Shown: piece after piece, positions 26,547-37,524 of the stretch
How the letters are laid out: every line of letters begins with the position of its first letter
How positions within the stretch are numbered: the stretch's first letter is position 1
Assembly (NCBI RefSeq): GCF_003346515.1
Contig: NZ_QQNA01000001.1
Coordinates: 1 to 64,000, forward strand
Direction: 5' to 3'
DNA from: Streptomyces corynorhini
GTDB taxonomy: Bacteria > Actinomycetota > Actinomycetes > Streptomycetales > Streptomycetaceae
DNA length: 64,000 nt
Notes under the pieces: model-generated
The model's database searches: none
What the model was told of the DNA's origin: nothing
The model's input: the letters and a program-made list of their open reading frames with translations, nothing else
Translations under genes and position numbers: made by a program

Positions 26547-27755
26547 ATGGCTCTCCAAACGTCCGCAGAAGCCCCGCTGCCCGTGGGCGAGGTGTCGCGG
26601 CTCATCGGTGGGTGGATCGACCGGCTCGGCGGTATCTGGGTCGAGGGGCAGATCACCCAGCTCTCGCGCAGGCCCGGCGCGGGGGTCGTCTTCCTGACGC
26701 TGCGCGATCCTTCGCACGACATCTCGGTGAGCGTCACCTGCTACCGGCAGGTCTTCGACGCGATCGCCGACGTGGTCTCCGAGGGCGCCCGGGTCGTGGT
26801 GCGGGCGAAGCCCGAGTGGTACGCGCCGCGCGGGCAGCTGTCGCTGCGGGCCACGGAGATACGGCCGGTCGGCATCGGGGAGCTGCTGGTGCGGCTGGAG
26901 CGGCTGAAGAAGTCGCTGGGGGCCGAGGGGCTGTTCGCCGCCGACCGCAAGAAGCCGCTGCCGTTCCTGCCCCAGCTGATCGGGCTGGTCTGCGGGCGCG
27001 CGTCGGCGGCCGAGCGCGATGTCCTGGAGAACGCGCGCCGGCGCTGGCCTGCCGTGCGGTTCGAGGTCCGCAACACGGCGGTGCAGGGGGTCAACGCCGT
27101 GTCGCAGGTCGTGCGGGCGGTGGCGGAGCTGGACGCGCTGCCGGAGGTCGACGTCATCATCGTGGCGCGCGGCGGCGGCAGTGTGGAGGATCTGCTGCCG
27201 TTCTCGGACGAGGAGCTGGTACGGGCGGTGGCCGCGTGCCGGACGCCGGTGGTGTCGGCCATCGGGCACGAGCCGGACTCGCCGCTGCTGGATCTCGTGG
27301 CGGATGTCCGGGCCTCGACGCCGACCGACGCGGCGAAGCGGATCGTGCCGGATGTCGGTGAGGAGCTGGACCGGGTCCAGGCGCTGCGGGACCGGGCGCT
27401 GCGGACGGTACGGGGGTTGCTGGACCGGGAGGAGCGCGGTCTCGCGCACGCGCTGGCCCGGCCGGTGATGGAGCGGCCGCACCGGATGGTGGAGGAGCGC
27501 GAGGCCGAGGTGTCCGCGCTGACCGACCGGAGCCGACGGGTGCTGCGGCATCAGCTGGACCGGGCGGACTCGGAGCTGTCGCACACCCGCGCGCGGGTGG
27601 TCGCGCTGTCCCCTGCGGCGACGCTGGAGCGGGGGTACGCGGTGCTCCAGCGGCCGGACGGCGCGGTCGTACGGTCCCCGGAGGAGGTCGGCGCGGCCGA
27701 CGAGCTGCGGGCCCGGGTGGCGGAGGGCGAGTTCACGGTGCGCGTCACCGGGTGA
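26547..27755 (+). CDS. xseA: Exodeoxyribonuclease VII large subunit
   Basis: The 402-residue protein has the N-terminal OB-fold ([20 protein letters not shown] to about residue 100) and the central nuclease domain with the conserved [17 protein letters not shown] block and [12 protein letters not shown], followed by a long coiled-coil region (about 270-350). With XseB it degrades single-stranded DNA from both ends in the cytoplasm. ATG 26547 has no clear ribosome binding site, suggesting a leaderless mRNA. xseB follows 185 bp downstream on the same strand. Confidence 0.96.
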   Translation: MALQTSAEAPLPVGEVSRLIGGWIDRLGGIWVEGQITQLSRRPGAGVVFLTLRDPSHDISVSVTCYRQVFDAIADVVSEGARVVVRAKPEWYAPRGQLSLRATEIRPVGIGELLVRLERLKKSLGAEGLFAADRKKPLPFLPQLIGLVCGRASAAERDVLENARRRWPAVRFEVRNTAVQGVNAVSQVVRAVAELDALPEVDVIIVARGGGSVEDLLPFSDEELVRAVAACRTPVVSAIGHEPDSPLLDLVADVRASTPTDAAKRIVPDVGEELDRVQALRDRALRTVRGLLDREERGLAHALARPVMERPHRMVEEREAEVSALTDRSRRVLRHQLDRADSELSHTRARVVALSPAATLERGYAVLQRPDGAVVRSPEEVGAADELRARVAEGEFTVRVTG

Positions 27756-27890
27756 GGTGCCCTCCGGTGGGCGGTCCCGGGCCGACCGCGCCCGGAGGAC
27801 GCCGGTGCGTTGTCTCCGGGTGGACGTGGGCCCACCCGGACAGGCGTCGACGCGGCAGGCGCGGTGGGCCTGGCCGAAGTGGCGGAAAGA

Positions 27891-27926
27891 GTCGAAACGG
27901 TCGGCGTAGTCGAAACAGTCGGCGTA
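27891..27926. repeat. 18-bp direct duplication upstream of xseB
   Basis: Two copies of gtcgaaac(g/a)gtcggcgta lie head to tail at 27891-27908 and 27909-27926, ending 14 bp before the xseB start. They may be a recent slippage duplication in the 5' leader. Confidence 0.7.
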
Positions 27927-27940
27927 GTCGAGGTAAAGGG

Positions 27941-28207
27941 ATGGTTCGGACTGTGGCTGGTACGGAAGAGGGAGCCGCGACGCTCGGTTACGAGCAGGCG
28001 CGGGACGAGTTGATCGAGGTCGTCCGTCGGCTGGAGGCGGGCGGAACGTCGCTGGAGGACTCGCTCGCGCTGTGGGAGCGGGGCGAGGAGCTGGCGAAGG
28101 TGTGCCGCCGCTGGCTGGAGGGCGCGCGCGCCCGGCTGGACGCCTCGCTGACCAGCGCGGACGCGGCCGGTGAGCGCGCGGAGGGGGACGCGACGCCGGA
28201 GGCGTAG
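27941..28207 (+). CDS. xseB: Exodeoxyribonuclease VII small subunit
   Basis: The 88-residue protein contains [20 protein letters not shown] and [20 protein letters not shown], the helical hairpin that defines XseB. It binds the coiled-coil part of XseA and is needed for activity and containment of the nuclease. ATG 27941 follows GGTAAAGGG; an in-frame GTG a few codons later is possible. The C-terminal tail is acidic and variable. Together with xseA it forms the usual two-gene unit, here with an unusually long 185-bp gap. Confidence 0.93.
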   Translation: MVRTVAGTEEGAATLGYEQARDELIEVVRRLEAGGTSLEDSLALWERGEELAKVCRRWLEGARARLDASLTSADAAGERAEGDATPEA

Positions 28208-28274
28208 GGGCCGACCCGCACGGCGCGCGAAGAGGCACGAAGGGCGCGGGGAGCGCAGGGGCGCGAGGGGCGCT

Positions 28275-28343
28275 GTGAAGCCGATCACCCCCTCCGGTTT
28301 TTGTTGAAGCTTCATATACTTACTTGTAGGGTGAAGCTGATCA
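28275..28343. promoter_or_regulatory. Regulator-binding repeats and promoter of the reductase gene
   Basis: A dyad tgaagcttca at 28305-28314 touches a TATACT -10-like box at 28315-28320, and near-identical gtgaagc(c/t)gatca sequences flank it at 28275-28287 and 28331-28343. The sites overlap the likely promoter of the gene starting at 28380, pointing to repression by a dimeric regulator encoded elsewhere, perhaps of MarR type. Confidence 0.55.
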
Positions 28344-28379
28344 ACCGATCCTCCACGCCTTCGGAAGGTACTTCGCACG

Positions 28380-28970
28380 ATGTCCCTCGTACTCGACCCC
28401 GCAGCCCAGGACCTCCTCTTCCGTGAGGCCCACACCGCCAACACGTTCTCGGACGAGCCGGTGACCGAGGAGCAGGTCCAGGCGATCTACGACCTGGTCA
28501 AGTTCGGCCCGACCGCCTTCAACCAGTCACCGCTGCGCGTCGTCCTGGTCCGCTCGCCCGAGGCCCGCGAGCGCCTCGTCGCGCACATGTCCGAGGGCAA
28601 CCAGGCCAAGACCGCCACCGCGCCGCTCGTCGCGATCCTCGCCGCGGACAACGAGTTCCACGAGGAGCTGCCCCGCCTCTTCCCGGCCTTCCCGCAGGCG
28701 AAGGACGCGTTCTTCAGCGAGCGCACCTCCCGCGAGTCGGCCGCCACGCTGAACGCGTCCCTGCAGGCCGGGTACTTCATCGTCGGCATCCGCGCCGCCG
28801 GTCTCGCCGCGGGCCCGATGACCGGCTTCGACCCGGCGGGCATCCAGAAGGAGTTCCTGGACGGCGACCACACGCCGCTGGCCGTCGTGAACATCGGCAA
28901 GCCGGGCGACGGCGCCTTCTACCCGCGCTCCCCGCGCCTCGCCTTCGACGAGGTCATCACCACCGTCTGA
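28380..28970 (+). CDS. Nitroreductase-fold flavoprotein, malonic semialdehyde reductase-like
   Basis: The 196-residue protein belongs to the nitroreductase fold and matches the RutE/HadB-type subgroup: FGPTAFNQSPLRVVLV near the N-terminus (FMN phosphate region), GIRAAGLAAGPMTGFD in the middle and NIGKPGDGAFYPRSPRLAF at the end. RutE reduces malonic semialdehyde to 3-hydroxypropionate in pyrimidine breakdown using NAD(P)H and FMN. No other rut genes are near, so the real substrate may be a different aldehyde or nitro compound. Its promoter carries dyad repeats, consistent with induction by a substrate. Confidence 0.85.
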   Translation: MSLVLDPAAQDLLFREAHTANTFSDEPVTEEQVQAIYDLVKFGPTAFNQSPLRVVLVRSPEARERLVAHMSEGNQAKTATAPLVAILAADNEFHEELPRLFPAFPQAKDAFFSERTSRESAATLNASLQAGYFIVGIRAAGLAAGPMTGFDPAGIQKEFLDGDHTPLAVVNIGKPGDGAFYPRSPRLAFDEVITTV

Positions 28971-29188
28971 ACCGCGTGCCATCGCCGCGCCGCACGGCCG
29001 GGGATCCACCGCACGACGAGGCCGCCGCACCCTCCGCTCGGGAGGGCACGGCGGCCTCGTCCATGTCCATGTCCGTGTCCGTGTCCGTGTCCTGGTCCGG
29101 ATCCGGGTTCGCGCCACGCCGCGCCGCGCGCCACACCCTGCGGAGCACCACGCTCGCGTCGGCGCGTCGGCGCGTCGGCGCGTCAGCC

Positions 29189-29713
29189 TCAGGACTTCCC
29201 GGCCTCCAGCGCGGCGGCCATCTCCGCCAGCCGCTCGTACGAGGCCGTGCCGGTCACCACCGTCGTCGCGTCCCCGTCGGCGCGGACCAGGGCGTCGTAC
29301 TTGGGCCCCTTCCAGCGCTGCCAGGTCTCGCCCGCCACCTGCTGCGTCCGGCCGGTGTCCTCGGCCCGCTGGGTGACGTCGCTCACGTACTTCGCCGGGG
29401 GCGCGGTGGACTGCTCGACCGCGACGTACTGGCCGTCCGGGGCCAGATAGCCCAGATGCCAGGCGTCGGCGCTCTGCCTCTTGTACGAGACGGATGTCGG
29501 TTTCCAGGTGTCGGCCAGGCCCGCCGGCGCCACCACCGGGTACGGCGCGGCGCGCCGGGCGGTCGCCAGCTCGACCCGGTAGTCGACCGCCTTCACCGGG
29601 TCGGCCTTGTCGTCGTGCGGAATGAACATGTAGATACCGGCGACGACGAGTCCGATGACCGCCATCGACAGGAACATGTCCCGCACCGTCTGCGTACCTC
29701 GCTTGCCTGCCAC
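29189..29713 (-). CDS. DUF4245 membrane-anchored protein
   Basis: The 174-residue protein starts at GTG 29713 and has one membrane segment near residues 15-32 ([17 protein letters not shown]) followed by an extracytoplasmic domain with [34 protein letters not shown] and GETWQRW, the pattern of DUF4245. These actinobacterial proteins commonly sit beside glpX, as here, where the two genes are divergent with 122 bp between starts. The function is unknown; an envelope role is likely from topology. Confidence 0.88.
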   Translation of the reverse strand: MAGKRGTQTVRDMFLSMAVIGLVVAGIYMFIPHDDKADPVKAVDYRVELATARRAAPYPVVAPAGLADTWKPTSVSYKRQSADAWHLGYLAPDGQYVAVEQSTAPPAKYVSDVTQRAEDTGRTQQVAGETWQRWKGPKYDALVRADGDATTVVTGTASYERLAEMAAALEAGKS

Positions 29714-29835
29714 GGACTCATCGTCGCATCACCCCATCGCGCTCATCCGTGGGCCCCTCTGCTCATTTTGGCGCGGTGCGGATACAGTCGTATCACCCTC
29801 TTTTCCGGCCGTCGCCGTACAGAAAGGTGCGCTCG

Positions 29836-30867
29836 ATGACCGAGCATCAACTGCCTTCTCCCCTTGAGGTGTCTCCCGAGGCACCCGACCGCAACCTCGC
29901 CCTGGAGCTGGTCCGGGTCACCGAGGCCGCCGCGATGGCGGCCGGCCGGTGGGTGGGGCGCGGCGACAAGAACGGCGCGGACGGCGCCGCCGTGAACGCC
30001 ATGCGCACGCTCGTCTCCACCGTGTCGATGAACGGTGTCGTCGTCATCGGCGAGGGCGAGAAGGACGAGGCCCCGATGCTGTTCAACGGCGAACGCGTCG
30101 GGGACGGCACCGGCGCCGAGGTCGACATCGCCGTGGACCCCGTCGACGGCACCACCCTCAACGCCAAGGGCATGCCCAACGCGATCGCCGTCCTGGCCGC
30201 CGCCGACCGGCACGCCATGTTCGACCCGTCCGCCGTCTTCTACATGGACAAGCTGGTCACCGGCCCCGAGGCCGCGGACTACGTCGACATCAACGCGCCC
30301 GTCTCGGTCAATATCCGCCGGGTCGCCAAGGCCAAGAACTGCGCCCCCGACGATGTGACCGTCGTCGTGCTCGACCGCCCCCGTCACGAGAGCATGGTCA
30401 AGGAGATCCGGGAGACGGGAGCCCGGATCACGTTCATCTCCGACGGCGATGTCGCCGGTTCGATCATGGCCGCGCGCGAGGGCACCGGCGTCGACCTGCT
30501 GATGGGCATCGGCGGCACGCCCGAGGGCATCATCTCCGCGTGCGCCATCAAGTGCCTCGGGGGTGTCATCCAGGGCAAGCTCTGGCCCAAGGACGACAAG
30601 GAACGCCAGCGCGCGATCGACGCCGGACACGATCTGGACCGCGTCCTGTCGACCGAGGACCTGGTCGGTGGCGACAACGTGTTCTTCGTGGCGACCGGCA
30701 TCACGGACGGCGAGCTGCTGCGCGGGGTGCGCTACCGCTCGGAGACCGCCACCACCCAGTCCCTGGTGATGCGCTCCAAGTCGGGGACGATCCGGCAGAT
30801 CGACTCGACGCACCGGCTGTCGAAGCTGCGCGCCTACAGCACGATCGACTTCGACCGCGCCAAGTAG
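29836..30867 (+). CDS. glpX: Class II fructose-1,6-bisphosphatase
   Basis: The 343-residue GlpX removes the 1-phosphate of fructose 1,6-bisphosphate in gluconeogenesis. Visible are the metal-site blocks [16 protein letters not shown] and [20 protein letters not shown], and [16 protein letters not shown], all characteristic of class II enzymes of the Li-sensitive phosphatase fold. ATG 29836 follows GAAAGGTG. In actinobacteria GlpX is the main gluconeogenic phosphatase, so the gene is probably important on non-sugar carbon. A terminator stem follows at 31044. Confidence 0.97.
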   Translation: MTEHQLPSPLEVSPEAPDRNLALELVRVTEAAAMAAGRWVGRGDKNGADGAAVNAMRTLVSTVSMNGVVVIGEGEKDEAPMLFNGERVGDGTGAEVDIAVDPVDGTTLNAKGMPNAIAVLAAADRHAMFDPSAVFYMDKLVTGPEAADYVDINAPVSVNIRRVAKAKNCAPDDVTVVVLDRPRHESMVKEIRETGARITFISDGDVAGSIMAAREGTGVDLLMGIGGTPEGIISACAIKCLGGVIQGKLWPKDDKERQRAIDAGHDLDRVLSTEDLVGGDNVFFVATGITDGELLRGVRYRSETATTQSLVMRSKSGTIRQIDSTHRLSKLRAYSTIDFDRAK

Positions 30868-30948
30868 CCACCGGCCACACACCACACACCACACACCGCG
30901 CACCACGCGACCTCAGGTCCACAAGCGGGACTCGGAAGCGGACTCGCG

Positions 30949-31015
30949 AGCGACATCCGGGAGCGACATCCGGGAGCGAGATCCGGAGCGAGACCCGGAG
31001 CGAGACCCGGGAGCG
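30949..31015. repeat. 12-13 bp tandem repeat (agcgacatccgg type)
   Basis: About five degenerate copies (agcgacatccggg, agcgagatccgg, agcgagacccgg) lie between glpX and the terminator. They are non-coding. Confidence 0.7.
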
Positions 31016-31043
31016 AGTGGGCCCCCGGGCCCGGGGGACGCGG

Positions 31044-31093
31044 GCACAGGGAAGGGGCACCCCCGTTGTGCGGCGGGGCGCCCCTCCCTGTGC
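31044..31093. terminator. Bidirectional terminator between glpX and the WhiB-like gene
   Basis: Arms starting gcacagggaagggg at 31044 and ending cccctccctgtgc at 31093 form a long imperfect stem between two convergent genes. A second perfect palindrome, cccccgggcccggggg, lies at 31022-31037. Confidence 0.7.
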
Positions 31094-31111
31094 CGCCGGT
31101 CCTCCGCGGGC

Positions 31112-31486
31112 TCAGCCGGCGGCGGCGATCCGCTCGCCCGCCGAGGCCGCCTTCCTCAGCTCCACCTCACGCCGCCTGCGGCGCGCCAGCGCCACCCGGC
31201 GCTCGGCCGCCGTCAGCCCGCCCCACACCCCGTACGGCTCGGGCTGGAGCAGCGCATGCTCGCGGCATTCGACCATTACCGGACACCGGGCGCAGACCCG
31301 CTTGGCGGCCTCCTCGCGCGCCAGCCTCGCGGCTGTCGGCTCCTTGGAGGGGGCGAAGAACAATCCGGCTTCGTCCCGGCGGCACACCGCCTCCGAGTGC
31401 CAGGGGCCGGCCTGATCCTCCCGAGCGGGACTCCGCTGCGGCGGAACGGCGGCGACCTGCAAGGGCTGATGCGGCAGTTGCAGCAC
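31112..31486 (-). CDS. WhiB-like iron-sulfur transcription factor
   Basis: The 124-residue protein has the four Cys ligands of a [4Fe-4S] cluster (AVCRRDEAGLFF, then VCARCPVMVEC) and the GVWGGLTAAERR turn motif, followed by a basic tail for DNA contact. WhiB-like proteins are confined to actinobacteria, bind the principal sigma factor and respond to redox or nitric oxide. The position next to glpX and a DUF1707 gene matches the S. coelicolor neighbourhood that I recall for wblI; that symbol is from memory and not proven here. Confidence 0.93.
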   Translation of the reverse strand: MLQLPHQPLQVAAVPPQRSPAREDQAGPWHSEAVCRRDEAGLFFAPSKEPTAARLAREEAAKRVCARCPVMVECREHALLQPEPYGVWGGLTAAERRVALARRRRREVELRKAASAGERIAAAG

Positions 31487-31712
31487 GGTCTACTCCTGAC
31501 GACGGCTTCGCGAGCGAGAGACGATGAGGCTTTCCCTACCCGCTGTACGCACTCCTATGCACTGAGTGGTACCCACATCCGGCGCCCGGAACGCGGTACG
31601 GAATTGACGCGCGTCGCTCCCGGGGACGACTCTGGCCGGAAACAGCCGGAATCCCCGGGTAAGTTGAAATCAGAAATTCAAGCACCACCACGCGCCCGAG
31701 CGCGCGGGCGCC

Positions 31713-32390
31713 TCAGGTGCCCAGGTACTTGCGCAGGTGTTTCCGCAGATCAGTGATCACCTTGCCGCGCTTCGGCTTGGCCTCCACGTTGCCGAACACC
31801 GAGTAGCCGTTGACGACGACGGTCGGCGCCTCCGAATCCTCGGCCACCAGCGCGTCGACCTCGAAATTGCCGAGGATTCCGGTGCCGTTGCCCCGCATGG
31901 AGATGTTCTGTGGGACGCGGATCTCGACATTGCCGAAAATGGCCGTCGCGTTGATCACCGTGATCCGCTGACTGAACAACGCCTCCGTGAGATCGATCTC
32001 GACATTGCCGAAGAGCGCGAAGGCGTCGGTCCTGCGGCCGACGCGCCAGCGGCCCTTGCGCACCGAACTGCTGAAGATCGCCACCATGTTCTCGGTACCG
32101 GTGTTCTCCGCCGCGTATCCGTAAGCCCCCTGGGCGGAGGCGGCGGCGAAGGGTGGGCCGGTGTCACCCCCCGGCACCGGCAAGTCCCTGACCAGCGGCT
32201 CCAGTTCACCGACGGTCTTGGCCCGGTAGACGGAGTCGATCCGCTCCGCATGCTCCTCCGCGTCCAGTCGCCCCTGCGCCAGGGCTTCCCGGAGGATGTC
32301 CGCGATCCGGTCCCGGTCGGCGTCGGAGGCCCGGATGCCAGCGGGCTCAGCGGGGGCGACCGGCTTCTGAGGGTGCTTTTCGAGGTCCAC
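31713..32390 (-). CDS. DUF1707 and LiaF-like domain protein
   Basis: The 225-residue protein has an N-terminal DUF1707 segment (IRASDADRDRIADILREALA, then GRLDAEEHAERIDSVYRAKT) and a C-terminal beta-solenoid with repeated FGNVEI motifs (ALFGNVEIDL, IFGNVEIRVP, SVFGNVEAKP), typical of the C-terminal domain of LiaF-type cell-wall stress proteins. It has no membrane segment and should be cytoplasmic or membrane-associated. It starts at GTG 32390. A function in envelope stress sensing is plausible from the domain pair. Confidence 0.88.
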   Translation of the reverse strand: MDLEKHPQKPVAPAEPAGIRASDADRDRIADILREALAQGRLDAEEHAERIDSVYRAKTVGELEPLVRDLPVPGGDTGPPFAAASAQGAYGYAAENTGTENMVAIFSSSVRKGRWRVGRRTDAFALFGNVEIDLTEALFSQRITVINATAIFGNVEIRVPQNISMRGNGTGILGNFEVDALVAEDSEAPTVVVNGYSVFGNVEAKPKRGKVITDLRKHLRKYLGT

Positions 32391-32423
32391 GGCAACAGGG
32401 TAGCGAAACGCGATAGATCGCGA

Positions 32424-32653
32424 CTAGGCCCTGTCCGGCAAAGAGCGCCGTCCACCCCTCCGGCGGGGCTCCCTGCCGGACAGGGCCCGGTCCGCGGCGC
32501 ACACATGGGGCGACCCTCCGCCTCGCGGGAGCGCCCGGCATCCGAAGGACGCGTCAACCGCCGAGGCGCAGCGAGCGAAGCGAGCGCAGCGCACCGGACA
32601 CCGCGGGGGCCCGCCCTTCGGGCGGACGGTGCCACTTCGAGGACAGGGCCTAG
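32424..32653. mobile_element. 230-bp MITE-like element A
   Basis: The element begins ctaggccctgtcc and ends with the matching inverted sequence ggacagggcctag, and the ends stay alignable for about 30 bases (left end: gagcgccgtcc; right end read inverted: gtggcaccgtcc). The ctag ends fit the YTAR target preference of IS5-type transposases. It contains an internal 13-bp stem (gccctgtccggca, 32428 onward). Over at least 100 bp it matches element B at 36163-36392 in inverted orientation, and both are 230 bp. No transposase is encoded, so it would need help in trans. Confidence 0.7.
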
Positions 32654-32715
32654 GCTGGTGGGCGCCGCCGCCAATGGAGGCCGCGTCACCGCCCGTCGAG
32701 TGAGGAATGGCCGTA

Positions 32716-34383
<1,668 letters not shown>

Positions 34384-34489
34384 CCCGGCGCGCGACGCCG
34401 ACCGACGGACGGAGTCCGGCGCGGCTGCCCGAAGCCCGGGAGGCCCCCAGGGGCCGAGCGACGCGAGGGCAGCCATCGGCAGGAAGAGC

Positions 34490-34581
34490 CAAGGGAAACG
34501 ACTTCTTCACCGAACCCGCCCCGGCCCCCACCTTCACCAACATCCCCGTACGCGGCCCCGGCCTCGCGTAAACCCGGCGCG
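34490..34581 (+). repeat. Second copy of the fumarase 3' end
   Basis: From 34490 the sequence repeats the last 27 or so codons of the class I fumarase, including the stop (34569-34571) and the bases cccggcgcg after it. The coding frame is kept, and the five differences I count against the resident copy are all silent third-position changes. Only about 106 bp separate the first stop from the second copy. It is too short to be a gene. Confidence 0.9.
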
Positions 34582-34703
34582 TGGGCAGGGGCGCGCGGGC
34601 GCGGGTGGTCGTACCTCTTCCCGGGGCGGGGGCGTCACGGCGGGCACCATGGGGAACACAATCGATCTCCCGGACGCTCTCCCCTGCAGGAGGTACGACC
34701 ACG

Positions 34704-36101
34704 ATGACGACCGACGCGAACCAGTACCGGACCGAGCACGACTCCATGGGCGAGGTACGTGTCCCGGCGTACGCCAAGTGGCGTGCCCAGACGCAGCGCG
34801 CGGTGGAGAACTTCCCCATCTCGGGACAGCGCCTGGAGCGCGCCCACATCGAGGCGCTGGCCCGCGTCAAGTCCGCCGCCGCCAAGGTCAACGCCGATCT
34901 CGGGGTGATCGACCGGGACGTCGCGGACGCCATCAGGGCCGCCGCCGCCGAGGTGGCGGAGGGCCGCTGGGACGAGCATTTCCCGGTCGACGTCTTCCAG
35001 ACCGGCTCGGGCACCTCGTCCAACATGAACACCAACGAGGTGCTCGCGACCCTCGCCACCGAGCGGCTCGGCCGCGACGTCCATCCGAACGACCACGTCA
35101 ACGCCTCGCAAAGCTCCAACGACGTCTTCCCCTCCAGCATCCACATCGCCGCGACCGCCGCCGTCACCGGCGAGCTGATCCCGGCGCTCGACCACCTCGC
35201 CGCCGCGCTGGAGCGCAAGTCCGTCGAGTTCGCCGACGTCGTCAAGTCGGGCCGTACGCACCTGATGGACGCCACGCCCGTCACGCTCGGCCAGGAGTTC
35301 GGCGGCTACGCCGCCCAGGTGCGGTACGCCGTGGAGCGGCTGACGGCCTCGCTGCCCCGGCTCGCGGAGCTGCCCCTCGGCGGTACGGCGGTGGGCACCG
35401 GCATCAACACGCCGCCCGGCTTCTCGGCGGCCGTCATCGCCGAGGTGGCGCACGAGACGGGGCTGCCGCTGACCGAGGCCCGCGACCACTTCGAGGCGCA
35501 GGGCGCGCGGGACGGGCTGGTGGAGACGTCCGGGCAGCTCCGTACGCTCGGCGTCTCCCTCACCAAGATCGCCAACGATGTGCGCTGGATGGCGTCGGGC
35601 CCGCGCACCGGACTGGCCGAAATCAGTCTCCCCGATCTCCAGCCCGGCTCCTCGATCATGCCCGGCAAGGTCAACCCGGTGATCCCGGAGGCGGTCCTGA
35701 TGGTCGCCGCCCAGGTCACCGGCGCCGACGCGACGGTCGCCGCGGCCGGCGCCGCCGGGAACTTCGAGCTGAACGTGATGCTCCCGGTGATCGCCAAGAA
35801 TCTGCTGGAGTCGGTGCGGCTGCTCACCAACGTCTCGCGGCTGTTCGCCGACCGTACGGTGGACGGCATCGTCGCCCATGCCGAGCGCGCCCGGCAGTAC
35901 GCCGAGTCGTCGCCGTCCGTCGTCACCCCGCTGAACAAGTACATCGGGTACGAGGAGGCCGCCAAGGTGGCCAAGAAGTCCCTCGCCGACGGGACGACGA
36001 TCCGCGAGACGGTGCTGGCGCTCGGCTATGTGGAACGCGGGGACCTCACCCTGGAGCAGCTCGACGCGGCGCTCGATGTGCTGCGTATGACGCACCCGTA
36101 A
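34704..36101 (+). CDS. fumC: Class II fumarate hydratase
   Basis: The 465-residue protein is an iron-free fumarase of the aspartase/fumarase superfamily, cytoplasmic and tetrameric. It shows [27 protein letters not shown], the [15 protein letters not shown] block with catalytic His, and the family signature [14 protein letters not shown] 34704 has an AGGAGGT ribosome binding site. It lies 320 bp after the class I gene with its own promoter region, so separate regulation is likely. Having both types next to each other supports malate supply under iron limitation or oxidative stress. Confidence 0.97.
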   Translation: MTTDANQYRTEHDSMGEVRVPAYAKWRAQTQRAVENFPISGQRLERAHIEALARVKSAAAKVNADLGVIDRDVADAIRAAAAEVAEGRWDEHFPVDVFQTGSGTSSNMNTNEVLATLATERLGRDVHPNDHVNASQSSNDVFPSSIHIAATAAVTGELIPALDHLAAALERKSVEFADVVKSGRTHLMDATPVTLGQEFGGYAAQVRYAVERLTASLPRLAELPLGGTAVGTGINTPPGFSAAVIAEVAHETGLPLTEARDHFEAQGARDGLVETSGQLRTLGVSLTKIANDVRWMASGPRTGLAEISLPDLQPGSSIMPGKVNPVIPEAVLMVAAQVTGADATVAAAGAAGNFELNVMLPVIAKNLLESVRLLTNVSRLFADRTVDGIVAHAERARQYAESSPSVVTPLNKYIGYEEAAKVAKKSLADGTTIRETVLALGYVERGDLTLEQLDAALDVLRMTHP

Positions 36102-36162
36102 GACCCGGAGGAACCCCCCGGGGCCGGTGCGTGGGCGCGCCCTGTGCCGCGACCGCGCACGG

Positions 36163-36392
36163 CTCAGGCCCTGTCGTCGAAGCAGCGCCGTCCGCGCCAA
36201 GGGCGGGCCCCCGTGGCATCCGGTGCGCTGCGCTCGCCGCGCCTCGGCGTTTGACGCGTCCTTCGGATCCCGAGCCGCTCCCGCACGGCCGAGGGCCGTC
36301 CCCGTACGGATGTACGGGGGCGATCCCGGCCACGACGCGAGCGGGCGTGCCGGACGCCGCGGGGCAGGCGGGACTCCGCGGACACGCCCTAG
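36163..36392. mobile_element. 230-bp MITE-like element B
   Basis: The left end caggccctgtcgtcgaag and the following ccgtccgcg...gggcgggcccccg and gtgcgctgcgctcg...gcgcctcggcg...ttgacgcgtccttcggat run match element A read inverted. The right end (agggcgtgtccgcggag read inverted) resembles the left end of A less well. It ends 9 bp before the start codon of the DUF402 gene, so it must carry or displace that gene's promoter. Confidence 0.65.
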
Positions 36393-36401
36393 GATCTGTC
36401 C

Positions 36402-37088
36402 ATGACAGCGACGGTGAGAACGGCGAGCGGGCAGGCGGAGGGCGGGCGCTGGGCGCCCGGTGAGCGGATTCTGTGGCGGTACCGGGAGAACGCCGGGGAC
36501 CGGGTCCACATCTGCCGTCCGGTCACGGTCGTACAGGATACCGACGAGTTGCTCGCCGCCTGGCTGGCGCCCGACACGCCGTGTGTGCGGCCGGTGCTCG
36601 CGGACGGCACGCCGATCCACCACGAGCCGCTGGCCACCCGCTACACCAAGCCGCGCACCGTGGTGCGCGACCGGTGGTACGGCATGGGCGTGCTGAAGCT
36701 GGCGCGCCCCGGCGAGCCGTGGTCGGTCTGGCTGTGGTGGGAGCGCGGCTGGCGCTTCCAGCACTGGTACGTGAACCTGGAGGAGCCGCTGACCCGTTGG
36801 GCGGGCGGCGTCGACTCCGAGGACCACTTTCTGGACATCGACGTCTATCCGGACCGCAGCTGGCGCTGGCGTGACGAGGACGAGTTCGCGCAGGCCCAGC
36901 GGGACGGGCTGATGGAGCCGGCCCAGGCACGCCGGGTGGAGGCGGCGGGCCGGGCGGCGATCGAGACGATCGACGCGTGGGGCGCCCCGTTCGACGGCGG
37001 CTGGGAGCACTGGCGGCCCGACCCGGCGTGGCCGGTGCCCGAGCTGCCGCAGGGCTGGGACAGCGCACCCGTACGGGCGGTCTGCTGA
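36402..37088 (+). CDS. DUF402 domain protein
   Basis: The 228-residue protein carries the DUF402 core: KPRTVVRDRWYGMGVLKL, WSVWLWWERGWRFQHWYVNL and HFLDIDVYPDRSWRWRDEDE. The acidic DxDxxPD-like residues and aromatic strands form a barrel fold seen in nucleoside-phosphate hydrolases of the FomD type, so phosphatase activity on nucleotides is a reasonable guess. ATG 36402 lacks a clear ribosome binding site. It follows element B and precedes the SpoIIE phosphatase. Confidence 0.85.
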   Translation: MTATVRTASGQAEGGRWAPGERILWRYRENAGDRVHICRPVTVVQDTDELLAAWLAPDTPCVRPVLADGTPIHHEPLATRYTKPRTVVRDRWYGMGVLKLARPGEPWSVWLWWERGWRFQHWYVNLEEPLTRWAGGVDSEDHFLDIDVYPDRSWRWRDEDEFAQAQRDGLMEPAQARRVEAAGRAAIETIDAWGAPFDGGWEHWRPDPAWPVPELPQGWDSAPVRAVC

Positions 37089-37524
37089 CCGCTCGTACCC
37101 CCCGATCGCGGGTGATCCACGGGGGGCGGGGAGCCGGGGCCGGGGAGAAGTCGGGAGACCCTTGATACCACCCCTGGGTTCAAACGTAGGATCGTCCTCC
37201 GGAAGACTGCAGCGTGGCAACAGACCTGCGCCGTCACCGGACTGATCATGAGTCACAGCGCTTCTCACACCACACGCCACACGGTCGACCGGTACGACCG
37301 CCGAGCACAACGACCGCACAACACAACGACCGTGAGTCACTACGAGGGGGTGGAGCCGTGCGTTTCGGCCACCACCCTGTCGACGCCGCCTGCCGAGGGG
37401 TAGTTTCACCTGGTGAACGGGGAGGGAGCGGCATCCGCCGCTGCCGGTACGGTCCCCGGTCCACCGTGTCGCCAGTCGAAGCGACCGCCTCGCAGCCCCG
37501 GCCCGGACGGACGGAATCCCACGC
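37089..37524. other. 436 bp intergenic: likely terminator and promoter region
   Basis: A stem ccccccgatcg...gatccacgggggg at 37098-37126 probably ends the DUF402 transcript. The rest (37150-37524) has lower GC than the genes and no supported ORF, consistent with the promoter region of the phosphatase gene; I could not identify a specific -10/-35 pair with confidence. Confidence 0.45.
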
